Positions 19,005 through 26,551 of a stretch of DNA of 34,040 nt are shown here, piece after piece (position 1 is the first letter of the stretch; each line of letters begins with the position of its first letter). The DNA comes from Candidatus Levyibacteriota bacterium. Lineage in GTDB: Bacteria > Patescibacteriota > Microgenomatia > Levybacterales > UBA12049. Both the position numbers and the translations under genes were made by a program. The notes under the pieces were generated by a model. It did no database searches. It saw nothing but the letters and a program-made list of their open reading frames with translations, and was not told the origin of the DNA. The stretch spans positions 1 to 34,040 of the forward strand of contig JAUSEW010000028.1 in NCBI GenBank assembly GCA_030651475.1, read 5' to 3'.

Positions 19005-21386
19005 ATGGCAATTTTTAGGCTTTGCAACAAAATCATCGAGTATTCATTCTATGCCCTCTTCCTATTGGTTCCTCTTGCATTTACAAGCGTCACCTCGGAA
19101 CTTTTTGAATTCAATAAAATGTGGCTCACTTTTATATTAACTATTCTCATTTTAGCTTCTTGGACTACGAAAATGATTCTCCAAAAACGAATCTCCATAC
19201 AAAAAACTCCCTTGGACATACCCATTCTTTTATTTCTGCTTTCCCAAATTATCTCAACTATTTTTTCTCTTGACAGCCATACTTCTTTGTGGGGATATTA
19301 TTCAAGATTTAACGGCGGCCTACTCTCTATTTTTTCCTATATCTCCCTTTACTACGCATTTGTAAGTAATTTTGAAGGCATGCAAACGTCGGGTGGCAGA
19401 AGCGGAAAGGTTCCCGACAGCGCGCATCTCGACGAACGTCGAGGAGCACTGGCGGGAGGGAAACTTCTGACAGGACCCGATTTAACTTTATCAAAAATGG
19501 TAAAACGCGCTTTGTATTTAAGTCTTGCTTCCGGAGTTATTGTTGCTTTATGGGGGTTACCTTCACACTTCGGTTTTGATCCGACTTGTCTTATCTTCAG
19601 AGGAAACTTCGATGTTTCCTGCTGGACCAATGATTTCCAGCCCAAAATTAGAATTTTCTCAACTCTGGGACAGCCCAACTGGATGGCAGCCTACATGGCA
19701 ATTTTAATACCGATAACTTTGGCTTTGGCAATTAAAAAATCCAAATGGTTTCTGGTACTTTTTGCTTTATTCTTCCTTGATCTTTTATATACACGTTCCC
19801 AATCCGGATTTTTGGGACTTGTTGGAGAACTTTTAGTATTTGTAGCTTTATATTTCCTAATAGAAAAAGGCGTAAAAAAGACATCTCTGAAACTTTTACT
19901 GCCAAGCGCAATTATTTTTTTAATTATAGTATTTTTTGTGGGCACACCTATTGGACAACTTAATCTCTTAACTTTCTCTAGTATTCAAAGCAGAATTTCA
20001 TCTTCCAATACTAAACAGGTTCAAAAACCAACTCCTGTATCCCATTCGGGTCTGAGCCCCTCAGGGTCGAAGACTTCTGGCCCCTCTTTGGAAAATAATA
20101 TTACCGGTTCGCAGGAAATCCGATCGATTGTCTGGAAAGGAGCTTTGGATATCTGGAAACATAATCCCATATTTGGGACAGGAGTTGAAACTTTTGCTTT
20201 CGCTTATTACCAATACCGTCCGGCCAGCCACAATCTTACTTCCGAATGGAATTTTCTTTACAATAAAGCACACAATGAATACCTCAATTATCTGGCAACA
20301 ACCGGAATTTTCGGGCTGGGCACTTATCTTTTTATCATTGGCTACTTCCTCACGATTGTCATCCTGAATTTATTTCAGGATCTAAAATCTTCAAAGACGG
20401 AGATGCTGAAACTAGTTCAGCATGACACAAATAAAATTTTAATTACTGCCCTTCTCGCAGGCTACGTTTCAATACTGGTTACCAACTTTTTCGGTTTTTC
20501 TGTTGTTATAGTCAATATTTACCTTTTCCTGATTCCTGCCTTTGTTTTTGTTCTGGCAGAAATGCTCAAACCGGAACAAGAATTTATCTTCCCAAGAAGT
20601 GAATCAAGAATTAGGAATTATGAATTAAGGGTCAGCAAAATATCCTTATATCAATGGACGTTTATTCTCTTCATAATTCTTGCTTCTTCATTCATGATTC
20701 TAAATTTGTTTAGATTCTGGCAGGCTGATGTTTCCTATGCTTACGGATCCAATCTTGACAGAGCCGGCAACTTCCAGCAAGCCTATCCTTATCTTCACGA
20801 CGCGGTTTCGAAACGATCGGATGAACCGGTTTTCAGCGATGAGATGTCTATAAATGACGCTGTTTTAGCAGCAGAGCTTTTGTCCCAAAACAAACCCGAG
20901 CAGGCATCGCAGACCGCCCAACTCGCAGCTTCTTTGGCTCAAGAAGCAATATTAACGAGCAACCAAATTGTCGCCAGCCACCCCAACAATGTAGTTTTCT
21001 GGAAAAGCAGAGTCAGAATATTTTATACCCTTGCACAAATTGACAGCCGATATCTTCCGTCTGCGCTTGACGCAATAAAAGAAGCCCAAAAACTTGCCCC
21101 AACCGATGCAAATATATCTTACAATTTAGGAGTTTTATACGGACAAAATGGCGATTTGGACAAAGGCATAGAGGTTTTGCAAAATACTATAAAATTAAGG
21201 CCAGCTTACAGAGATGCGTATTATGCACTGGGGCTTTTTTACCATCAAAAGGCGCTTGACAAAAACGGAAAAGTTATTGATTTTGAGCTTCAAAACAAAG
21301 CGATTAAGCAAATGAAATATATTTTAGATAAACTTTTGCCAAACGACGCTTCGGCCAAACAAGCCATAGATGCTTGGGAAAGATAA
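19005..21386 (+). CDS. O-antigen ligase/Wzy_C-family membrane protein with TPR tail
   Basis: 793 aa. About ten to twelve membrane segments, with a large extracytoplasmic loop holding the Wzy_C-type block (about 385-425, N-P-I-F-G-T-G-V-E-T-F, then Y-Y-Q-Y-R-P). A C-terminal region of TPR repeats follows (about 690-790, N-I-S-Y-N-L-G-V-L-Y-G-Q-N-G-D). The family transfers or polymerises glycans on lipid carriers, or glycosylates proteins; which applies here is unknown. The reading frame contains repeat-encoded insertions near residues 126-160, 345-360, 452-474 and 535-542, none of which breaks the frame. The next gene follows after 3 bp. Confidence 0.82.
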   Translation: MAIFRLCNKIIEYSFYALFLLVPLAFTSVTSELFEFNKMWLTFILTILILASWTTKMILQKRISIQKTPLDIPILLFLLSQIISTIFSLDSHTSLWGYYSRFNGGLLSIFSYISLYYAFVSNFEGMQTSGGRSGKVPDSAHLDERRGALAGGKLLTGPDLTLSKMVKRALYLSLASGVIVALWGLPSHFGFDPTCLIFRGNFDVSCWTNDFQPKIRIFSTLGQPNWMAAYMAILIPITLALAIKKSKWFLVLFALFFLDLLYTRSQSGFLGLVGELLVFVALYFLIEKGVKKTSLKLLLPSAIIFLIIVFFVGTPIGQLNLLTFSSIQSRISSSNTKQVQKPTPVSHSGLSPSGSKTSGPSLENNITGSQEIRSIVWKGALDIWKHNPIFGTGVETFAFAYYQYRPASHNLTSEWNFLYNKAHNEYLNYLATTGIFGLGTYLFIIGYFLTIVILNLFQDLKSSKTEMLKLVQHDTNKILITALLAGYVSILVTNFFGFSVVIVNIYLFLIPAFVFVLAEMLKPEQEFIFPRSESRIRNYELRVSKISLYQWTFILFIILASSFMILNLFRFWQADVSYAYGSNLDRAGNFQQAYPYLHDAVSKRSDEPVFSDEMSINDAVLAAELLSQNKPEQASQTAQLAASLAQEAILTSNQIVASHPNNVVFWKSRVRIFYTLAQIDSRYLPSALDAIKEAQKLAPTDANISYNLGVLYGQNGDLDKGIEVLQNTIKLRPAYRDAYYALGLFYHQKALDKNGKVIDFELQNKAIKQMKYILDKLLPNDASAKQAIDAWER
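19380..19490. repeat. GC-rich palindromic insertion in the ligase gene (first)
   Basis: Contains CTCGACGAACGTCGAG and the arms GTCGGG / CCCGAC. The composition is much richer in GC than the surrounding gene. It encodes S-G-G-R-S-G-K-V-P-D-S-A-H-L-D-E in frame between membrane segments. Confidence 0.6.
20041..20085. repeat. CCCTCAGGGTCGAAG-type insertion in the ligase gene (second)
   Basis: Encodes S-H-S-G-L-S-P-S-G-S-K-T-S-G in the large loop. The CTCAGGGTCGAAG core resembles the dispersed repeat at 3112-3136. Confidence 0.45.
20357..20427. repeat. TGTCATCCTGAA...TTCAGCATGACA palindromic element (third)
   Basis: 71 bp with outer arms TGTCAT/ATGACA and inner arms ATCCTGAA/TTCAGGAT and GATGCTGAA/TTCAGCAT. 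It encodes V-I-L-N-L-F-Q-D-L, then M-L-K-L-V-Q-H-D, a well-known coding-region repeat type in Rickettsia-like and CPR genomes. Confidence 0.75.
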
Positions 21387-21389
21387 GAT

Positions 21390-22085
21390 ATGATTATTCC
21401 GGAAAAATATGTCTATATAGTCGCAGACCTCATTTTCCTTGTTATCTGGATTATTCTTTATTTGCACCGGAAAGATTTAAGAAAAGAAATGTTGGTTATG
21501 AGCCTGATAATCGGCATTATAGGTATTCCGGGTGAATACTTTTTATGGATTAAAGACTGGTGGAGGCCTCAAACAATTACAGGAACAGCAGTTGGAATTG
21601 AAGATTTTCTGTTGGGTTTTACTAATGGTGGCATTGCTGCTGTCTTATACGAAGAAATTTTCAGAAGAAGACTTTATGCGAGAACACATATTAAGCATAA
21701 TTTAGGAGGCATTTCTTTACTAACTCTCTTTTTCTTTATCCTTCTTACGCTATTCTGGGGACTTAATCTAACTTCGGCTCTATCAACTTTTATTGCCCTT
21801 ATCGTCATGGATGTTGTTTTGTTTTCCTTACGGAAAGATCTGCTTGTTAGCTCTTTATTAACCGGTATGCTAATGGTGCTCGTAACTTCTCCTCTTTATT
21901 ATTTCGGAATGATTTTCTCGCCAGGGTACATAGAAAAAACGTGGATGCTCCAAAACTTAAGCGGAATAGTTATTACGGGAATTCCTATTGAGGATATTAT
22001 TTTTTACTTTTTACTTGGGCTTACTGCCGCTCCGCTTTATGAATTTTGGCAAAATGAGCGGTTGAGGAAAATGTCAAAAAAGTAA
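21390..22085 (+). CDS. Lycopene-cyclase-domain-like integral membrane protein
   Basis: 231 aa with about seven membrane segments, built as two similar halves. The first has W-W-R-P-Q-T-I-T-G...G-I-E-D-F-L-L-G-F (about 52-72); the second has W-M-L...G-I-P-I-E-D-I-I-F-Y-F (about 185-206). The P-x-E-D/E-x-x-F signature repeated in tandem is that of heterodimeric-type lycopene cyclase domains (CrtYc/CrtYd). No other carotenoid gene is present, so the substrate is unknown and it may be a distant homolog with another role. It follows the ligase-like gene by 3 bp, probably in one operon. Confidence 0.55.
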   Translation: MIIPEKYVYIVADLIFLVIWIILYLHRKDLRKEMLVMSLIIGIIGIPGEYFLWIKDWWRPQTITGTAVGIEDFLLGFTNGGIAAVLYEEIFRRRLYARTHIKHNLGGISLLTLFFFILLTLFWGLNLTSALSTFIALIVMDVVLFSLRKDLLVSSLLTGMLMVLVTSPLYYFGMIFSPGYIEKTWMLQNLSGIVITGIPIEDIIFYFLLGLTAAPLYEFWQNERLRKMSKK

Positions 22086-22094
22086 AACCTGTGA

Positions 22095-22100
22095 TATAAT
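22095..22100 (+). promoter_or_regulatory. Extended -10 promoter of def-fmt, leaderless spacing
   Basis: TGATATAAT with the hexamer at 22095-22100, then AGCCTC, then the GTG start at 22107. This is the 6-nt spacing also seen at trmH. Confidence 0.65.
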
Positions 22101-22106
22101 AGCCTC

Positions 22107-22655
22107 GTGTTAAATATTATTACTGCTCCAAATCCGGTTCTTTCTCAATCTGCAAAGCAGATTCCTGAAGTAAACTTAAATATTTTAAAACTGATTGAGG
22201 AAATGGAAGAAACCTTACTGACGGCAAAAGATCCGCAAGGAGTTGGCCTAGCAGCTCCGCAGATAGACAAGTCTTTGCAGATTTTCCTTGCAAAACCCAC
22301 ACCCAAATCTTCCACTTTAGTCTTCATCAACCCCAAAATAGTATCAAGTATCAACGCTCCTATACAAAATACAAAATACAAAATACAAAATACAAAGTTA
22401 GAGGGTTGTCTTTCTCTTCCTAACATTTGGGGGGAAGTAAACCGTTTGCCTCAAATTACCCTTTCCTATATGGACACTCGTGGAGCTTCGCACAAACGGA
22501 CTTTTAAAGGATTTATTGCTACTATTATCCAGCACGAAACTGATCATTTGAATGGAATTCTTTTCCCAAAAAGAGTTTTAGAGCAAAAAGGCAAGCTTTA
22601 CAAATCAAGAAAAAATAAAAAAGGCGAAGACGTTTTCGAGGAAATAGAATTATAA
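22107..22655 (+). CDS. def: Peptide deformylase
   Basis: 182 aa, GTG start set by the -10 box 6 nt upstream. Removes the formyl group from nascent proteins using a bound metal. Motif 1 is G-V-G-L-A-A-P-Q-I (about 48-56), motif 2 E-G-C-L-S-L-P (about 98-104, metal-binding Cys), motif 3 Q-H-E-T-D-H (about 141-146, two metal His and the catalytic Glu). Just before motif 2 is an insertion encoded by repeated ACAAAAT units (Q-N-T-K-Y-K-I-Q-N-T-K). The stop shares one base with the fmt start (TAATG), so the two are coupled. Confidence 0.96.
   Translation: MLNIITAPNPVLSQSAKQIPEVNLNILKLIEEMEETLLTAKDPQGVGLAAPQIDKSLQIFLAKPTPKSSTLVFINPKIVSSINAPIQNTKYKIQNTKLEGCLSLPNIWGEVNRLPQITLSYMDTRGASHKRTFKGFIATIIQHETDHLNGILFPKRVLEQKGKLYKSRKNKKGEDVFEEIEL
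22364..22397. repeat. Tandem ACAAAAT repeat in def
   Basis: About five 7-nt units, in frame as Q-N-T-K-Y-K-I-Q-N-T-K. A near-identical tract lies 460 bp away in fmt (22829-22861). Confidence 0.8.
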
Positions 22656-23557
22656 TGAAAGTGGTTTTTTTTGGAAGTTCAAAATATGTTATCCCGATAA
22701 TTGAAACTCTTAAAAGAGATTTTGATCTTGTTTTAGTCGTAACTACGGAACAAAAGCAGGCTGATCGAATCCCCTCTTATTGTTTATCTCACAAAATTCC
22801 CTACGTATCTACCTCTAATTTTAGCAACCAAAATACAAAATACAAAATACAAAATACAAAATCGCCCCTAGCGATTCTCGCAGACTTCGGACTAATAATT
22901 CCGCAAGAGATTCTAAACTTTTTTCCCAAAGGCATAATCAATATTCACCCGTCGCTTTTGCCCAAATACCGAGGACCGACTCCCGTACAAAATGCAATTC
23001 TAAATGGCGACAAAAAAACAGGGGTAACGATTATAAAGTTAGATAATAAAGTTGACCATGGCCCAATTTTTACTCAAAAAGAGATAACCATTTCTCCTTC
23101 CGATAATGCCCAAACTCTTTATGAGAAGCTGTTCAAAATCGGCGCAGAGCTGCTGCATCAAAATCTAAATAAATATATCAAAGGAGAGATAAAGCTATCA
23201 GAACAAAACCACTCAAAAGCTACTTTCACCAAACTCTTAACCCGCAAAGACGGTTTTGTTGATTTATCTTCATTGAAAATTGTCCCGCGAATCGGGATCC
23301 CGTCGCGCGGGAAAAATTGTAAATTGAAAATTGCCCGTATGGTTCGGGCTTATTATCCCTGGCCTGGAGTTTGGTTTAAAATCGTATTGAACGATTCGGA
23401 AAAAATCGTTAAGCTGTTGCCTAATTACCTAAAATCCCAATATCCTAATAGCCCAATTTTAATCCAGGTCGAAGGCAAAAAACCCATGTCTTACAAAGAC
23501 TTCGCCAACGGCTACCTAGCCACTAAAGAAATTCTTGAGGGTATTATTACGATATAA
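22655..23557 (+). CDS. fmt: Methionyl-tRNA formyltransferase
   Basis: 300 aa. Formylates the amino group of Met on initiator tRNA with 10-formyl-THF. The N-terminal formyltransferase fold has V-V-F-F-G-S-S-K-Y and N-I-H-P-S-L-L-P-K-Y-R-G-P-T-P-V (about 98-113, including the catalytic Asn and His), then D-H-G-P-I near 132. The C-terminal tRNA-binding barrel has R-A-Y-Y-P-W-P-G-V-W. There are three repeat-encoded insertions: N-Q-N-T-K-Y-K-I-Q-N-T-K near 60, and V-P-R-I-G-I-P-S-R-G followed by K-N-C-K-L-K-I near 210-226. Paired with def, as is usual. Confidence 0.94.
   Translation: MKVVFFGSSKYVIPIIETLKRDFDLVLVVTTEQKQADRIPSYCLSHKIPYVSTSNFSNQNTKYKIQNTKSPLAILADFGLIIPQEILNFFPKGIINIHPSLLPKYRGPTPVQNAILNGDKKTGVTIIKLDNKVDHGPIFTQKEITISPSDNAQTLYEKLFKIGAELLHQNLNKYIKGEIKLSEQNHSKATFTKLLTRKDGFVDLSSLKIVPRIGIPSRGKNCKLKIARMVRAYYPWPGVWFKIVLNDSEKIVKLLPNYLKSQYPNSPILIQVEGKKPMSYKDFANGYLATKEILEGIITI
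22829..22861. repeat. Tandem ACAAAAT repeat in fmt
   Basis: The same unit as at 22364-22397, in frame in a loop of the N-terminal domain. Confidence 0.8.
23283..23335. repeat. Nested palindrome plus AT-rich tract in fmt
   Basis: TCCCGCG...CGCGGGA (23283-23312) encloses CGGGATCCCG, followed by AAAAATTGTAAATTGAAAATTG (to 23335). Both parts are in frame. The TCCCGAT..ATCGGGA hairpin at 31184-31200 is of the same type as the first part. Confidence 0.7.
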
Positions 23558-23565
23558 CTCTACTT

Positions 23566-24144
23566 CTACCGAGGAACTACTTTTGACGCAGAAGACACAT
23601 AATGTCCCTTAGCTACAATAATAAGATCCAAAAGTTGATTTAGTTCTTTTTCGTCTGGATGGATAAATTTCTCTACCCTTCGCTCGTTTAAACGGCGCTG
23701 GTATTTGCTCATCAATATGTCTGACTGAGCAGGATGCCTGTCTATTTTATCTAAGATTTTTGCATCAGGTAACTCAATACTTTTACTTACTTTAATTACT
23801 TCATCGGGAGAAAAATAATACGCCTCATCGCCTACAAGAGACATTGGACATTCTTCTTTGTCTCTAGCCTCTGCAACTACAGCAATCATTAAATCTATAT
23901 TGGATTTACCTATTTTCTGCAATCCTGCCCTTCTTGAGGATTCTTTATCATATATAAATACGTGTTTTCTTGATAACGGTTCTTCCAAAACAAGCATGCC
24001 CGATTCCCTTGCTTCCCTCCCTCTCTCCATTGCTTTTATCCATACCTTACGAGCAATAATCATTGCGTTCTTTTTCTCTTGTTCTGAAAACGGTTTTCTC
24101 TCGGCCGCCGCTTGTTCTAAAAATTCCTCTATTGGTTCTGCCAT
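23566..24144 (-). CDS. Unknown 192-aa protein
   Basis: I do not recognise this protein. It is soluble and highly charged, mostly helical, with a central alpha/beta stretch (about 62-108, H-V-F-I-Y-D-K-E-S-S-R-R, then I-D-L-M-I-A-V-V-A-E-A-R) and a basic C-terminus. It converges on fmt with an 8-bp gap. Its own promoter, TTGACA-17-TAGTCT, lies in the space after the winged-helix gene at 24221. It is another free-standing gene at the 3' end of a conserved one, like the paralog at dprA. Confidence 0.7.
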   Translation of the reverse strand: MAEPIEEFLEQAAAERKPFSEQEKKNAMIIARKVWIKAMERGREARESGMLVLEEPLSRKHVFIYDKESSRRAGLQKIGKSNIDLMIAVVAEARDKEECPMSLVGDEAYYFSPDEVIKVSKSIELPDAKILDKIDRHPAQSDILMSKYQRRLNERRVEKFIHPDEKELNQLLDLIIVAKGHYVSSASKVVPR

Positions 24145-24158
24145 ACAATTATAGACTT

Positions 24159-24187
24159 AGACTAAACCTTGCTATCTCCCTTGTCAA
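24159..24187 (-). promoter_or_regulatory. Promoter of the 192-aa gene
   Basis: TTGACA (24182-24187), 17-nt spacer, TAGTCT (24159-24164), about 14 nt to the ATG at 24144. Confidence 0.6.
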
Positions 24188-24220
24188 GAGAATATCACAA
24201 ATAATATAATATCGCAAACT

Positions 24221-25516
24221 CTACTTTACTTTAAATCTATTACCAAATTTTGTACTTTCGCTGACAAGAAGTCCTTTCTTAACAGACTCTAATAATAATG
24301 TACGAAGCCTGCTAGGACTCAATCTTGGATATTTCTTCCTGATCTCTGTAGTTGTAATGCCATCTTTACTTCCCCCTATAATAGAAATAAGAATAGAAAT
24401 AGTTTTGTCTTTACTGATTTTATTGCCATGAGGAGAATTATCTTTTGCTTTTTGCATAAGCCTTGATACCAACTCCGGATTTGAAATTATTCTATCCGCA
24501 GACTCTCGTCCGCGATTTGTAATCTCTGCCTCTCCTAATCTAAAACCATTTATGATGTGAAGCAGGGAATCGATTGCTTCTTTTTGTGTCTCCGACAAAG
24601 GAGAAATTTCCGACTGAAAACCCCGTTTAAATTTTTTGTGAACTGCATAACCTTTTCTTACAAAATGAGAAAGAATTCCTCCTATGGTGGGCTTTAGGGA
24701 TTCTTTATCGCCCGTATAACTATACTTATCAATAATCGTCTGTGTTACTTCATCAACAGTAAAAAATCTACCATGCTCTCTGATGATTTCAAAAACTTGA
24801 CCCGTAAGCGTCTTGTATTCCCTATAGCTCTCTGGCTGCTCAACAGAACGATTTGTAAGTTTATATTTTGAATAGGGTTTACCTGCCTCCATTGAGATTT
24901 TCGTAATGATACCGCTTTCCGAAAGGGAGTCTAAATGATGAGCTACCAAATGAGGATTTTCTCTTAGAAGATTCGCTAGCTCTGATTGACTTAATATTTT
25001 ATTATTGCCGATAAGGGCTTCAAGGATTCTAAGACGCGTCTCTACCGATCTCTTTTTCTCCTCCTTGCTCTCCTTTTTTAAATACTTTGATGCTGTTTGC
25101 CCAAAAACTTGGTACAAGGATACATCTGGGTGATTCAACGACCATTCAAGCAAAGCTCCTGCAAAAGGAACGCCTTTTTCTTTGCCATACTTTTCAATAA
25201 CAACTCTCGTTGGTAAACCAAGATTCACAACTTTTTTTATAACGCCTATTGGAACAAGTGTATCTTCACAATACTGAAAAGCGTTTCCTTTGTTTTGAAT
25301 CCAAGACGGATTGTCGCCTTGAATTTTTACCATTCTAGTATGAAGAGCACTCTTGGTATATGGCTTTCCATCTTTCATTGCCGTAAAAAGAAGAGCTTTT
25401 GCCTCGTTGTTTCCGAAAGCAGAAATAAAACTATAGACTTCCTTCTCCGATAATCTTATTTCAGCGTCAGCTAATCGTCCTTCCTGTTTTATCCCATGTG
25501 GGCTTAATTCACTCAT
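24221..25516 (-). CDS. Multi-winged-helix DNA-binding protein
   Basis: 431 aa, soluble. Up to four winged-helix-like segments: about 28-115; 160-222 (L-R-I-L-E-A-L-I-G, then S-Q-S-E-L-A-N-L-L-R, A-H-H-L-D-S-L-S-E-S-G-I-I, the clearest, MarR/ArsR-like); 235-300; and 372-431 (S-R-L-R-T-L-L-L-E-S-V-K-K-G-L-L-V). This suggests an architectural or regulatory DNA-binding protein. The family is unknown to me. It lies after rpmB on the same strand, separated by a decayed copy of the 36-bp palindrome, so it may have entered as part of the same kind of insertion. Confidence 0.7.
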   Translation of the reverse strand: MSELSPHGIKQEGRLADAEIRLSEKEVYSFISAFGNNEAKALLFTAMKDGKPYTKSALHTRMVKIQGDNPSWIQNKGNAFQYCEDTLVPIGVIKKVVNLGLPTRVVIEKYGKEKGVPFAGALLEWSLNHPDVSLYQVFGQTASKYLKKESKEEKKRSVETRLRILEALIGNNKILSQSELANLLRENPHLVAHHLDSLSESGIITKISMEAGKPYSKYKLTNRSVEQPESYREYKTLTGQVFEIIREHGRFFTVDEVTQTIIDKYSYTGDKESLKPTIGGILSHFVRKGYAVHKKFKRGFQSEISPLSETQKEAIDSLLHIINGFRLGEAEITNRGRESADRIISNPELVSRLMQKAKDNSPHGNKISKDKTISILISIIGGSKDGITTTEIRKKYPRLSPSRLRTLLLESVKKGLLVSESTKFGNRFKVK

Positions 25517-25558
25517 ATGCTTATCGTATAAATTTTACCATATATTTTATTAGTTTGG

Positions 25559-25582
25559 GACAACAATTTAGGTCGAAGACAA
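25559..25582. repeat. Decayed GCGATCGC-type palindrome
   Basis: GACAACAATTTAGGTCGAAG matches the left half of copy 1 with one base deleted and the core lost; the right half is not recognisable. It lies between rpmB and the 431-aa gene. Confidence 0.45.
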
Positions 25583-25593
25583 GCGGAGAAATC

Positions 25594-25827
25594 TTATACT
25601 GTAGCTGTTACTTGTGGGGAAACAATTTTAGAAACTTTAGGAGCAAGTTTTCTTTTCAGCATTCGGACGCATTTGGTGCAAAGCCGCATTTTTTTCTTAA
25701 TTCCCATAACCATAATTCTTGCCACATGCAAATTCGGAGCAAAAATCCTTTTTGTCCTATTTTTCGCATGGGAAACATTATTTCCGTACATTATTCCTTT
25801 TTTGCAATTATCACACACTCGCGCCAT
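25594..25827 (-). CDS. rpmB: 50S ribosomal protein L28
   Basis: 77 aa from the ATG at 25827 ([11 protein letters not shown]). Zn-ribbon-like Cys pairs, C-D-N-C near the start and C-T-K-C at about 50, and the [11 protein letters not shown] block typical of L28. A TTG two codons upstream is rejected as the start. Promoter TTGTAA-17-TATAAT. The C-terminus is Lys-rich and ends V-T-A-T-V. Confidence 0.93.
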   Translation of the reverse strand: MARVCDNCKKGIMYGNNVSHAKNRTKRIFAPNLHVARIMVMGIKKKMRLCTKCVRMLKRKLAPKVSKIVSPQVTATV

Positions 25828-25876
25828 AGACAAATTACCTTTTTTAAATTATACTTGAAAAGCGTAATAATTACAA
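25827..25876. promoter_or_regulatory. Overlapping divergent promoters of rpmB and the M50 operon
   Basis: Minus: TTGTAA (25871-25876), 17 nt, TATAAT (25848-25853), toward rpmB. Plus: TAGACA (25827-25832), 17 nt, TATACT (25850-25855), toward 25878. The two -10 boxes share 4 bp, so polymerase can probably use only one at a time. Confidence 0.6.
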
Positions 25877-25877
25877 T

Positions 25878-26549
25878 ATGTCTTTACTTCTTGGTGTCAT
25901 AACTCTTGGGATTTTGATTTTCTCTGCTATTCTCCATGAGGTTGCTCACGGATTTGTAGCGGATCGTTTTGGCGACCCAACCGCAAGACTTGCGGGAAGA
26001 CTAACTCTTAATCCCAAAAACCATATTGACCTAATTATGAGCATTATTTTGCCGCTTCTTCTTATTCTCTCCGGCTCTCCTGTTATTTTTGGCGCAGCCA
26101 AACCTGTTCCTGTCGATCCTTTCAACCTCAAGGAAGGACAAAAAGATATCGCTCTTGTTTCTCTTGCCGGACCTCTAACCAATATCGCCCTTGCTGTCGT
26201 AGGTACCCTTATTTTCAGGATATTTTTCCCGGAATTCTCTCTTTTCCAAATCGTTTATTCTTATCCTTCAATCGGAACGCTCTCCGACTTTCTGGCATAT
26301 TTTGTCGGTTTTGTCGTGCATTTAAATTTATTGCTGGCGATATTTAATCTTATTCCTATCCCCCCGCTTGACGGATCAAAAGTTTTCGCCCTTCTTCTTC
26401 CTAAAGAACTCGCTTTTCTATATCTCTCACTATCCTCAATCGGCATGTTTATCATCTTCTTTCTTCTTCTATTCCCCATAGGCGGTTTGTCTCTGGGATC
26501 TTTGATATTTAATCTCGTAACGTTCGCCGAACACCTGCTTGGCTTCTAA
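25878..26549 (+). CDS. Site-2-protease-type membrane metalloprotease (M50)
   Basis: 223 aa with about six membrane segments. The zinc motif H-E-V-A-H (about 18-22) lies in the first membrane segment and the third ligand region N-L-I-P-I-P-P-L-D-G-S-K (about 158-169) near the end, as in the compact M50 subfamily without a PDZ domain. It would cut transmembrane substrates within the bilayer; these are unknown. It starts the plus-strand envelope run; the next gene begins 2 bp after its stop. Confidence 0.9.
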   Translation: MSLLLGVITLGILIFSAILHEVAHGFVADRFGDPTARLAGRLTLNPKNHIDLIMSIILPLLLILSGSPVIFGAAKPVPVDPFNLKEGQKDIALVSLAGPLTNIALAVVGTLIFRIFFPEFSLFQIVYSYPSIGTLSDFLAYFVGFVVHLNLLLAIFNLIPIPPLDGSKVFALLLPKELAFLYLSLSSIGMFIIFFLLLFPIGGLSLGSLIFNLVTFAEHLLGF

Positions 26550-26551
26550 AT

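Noticed and set aside
22364-22861. Regular 7-nt ACAAAAT tandem units, at first glance a short repeat array such as CRISPR
   Set aside because: The units are contiguous with no spacers, lie inside def and fmt, and keep the reading frame. No cas genes are present.
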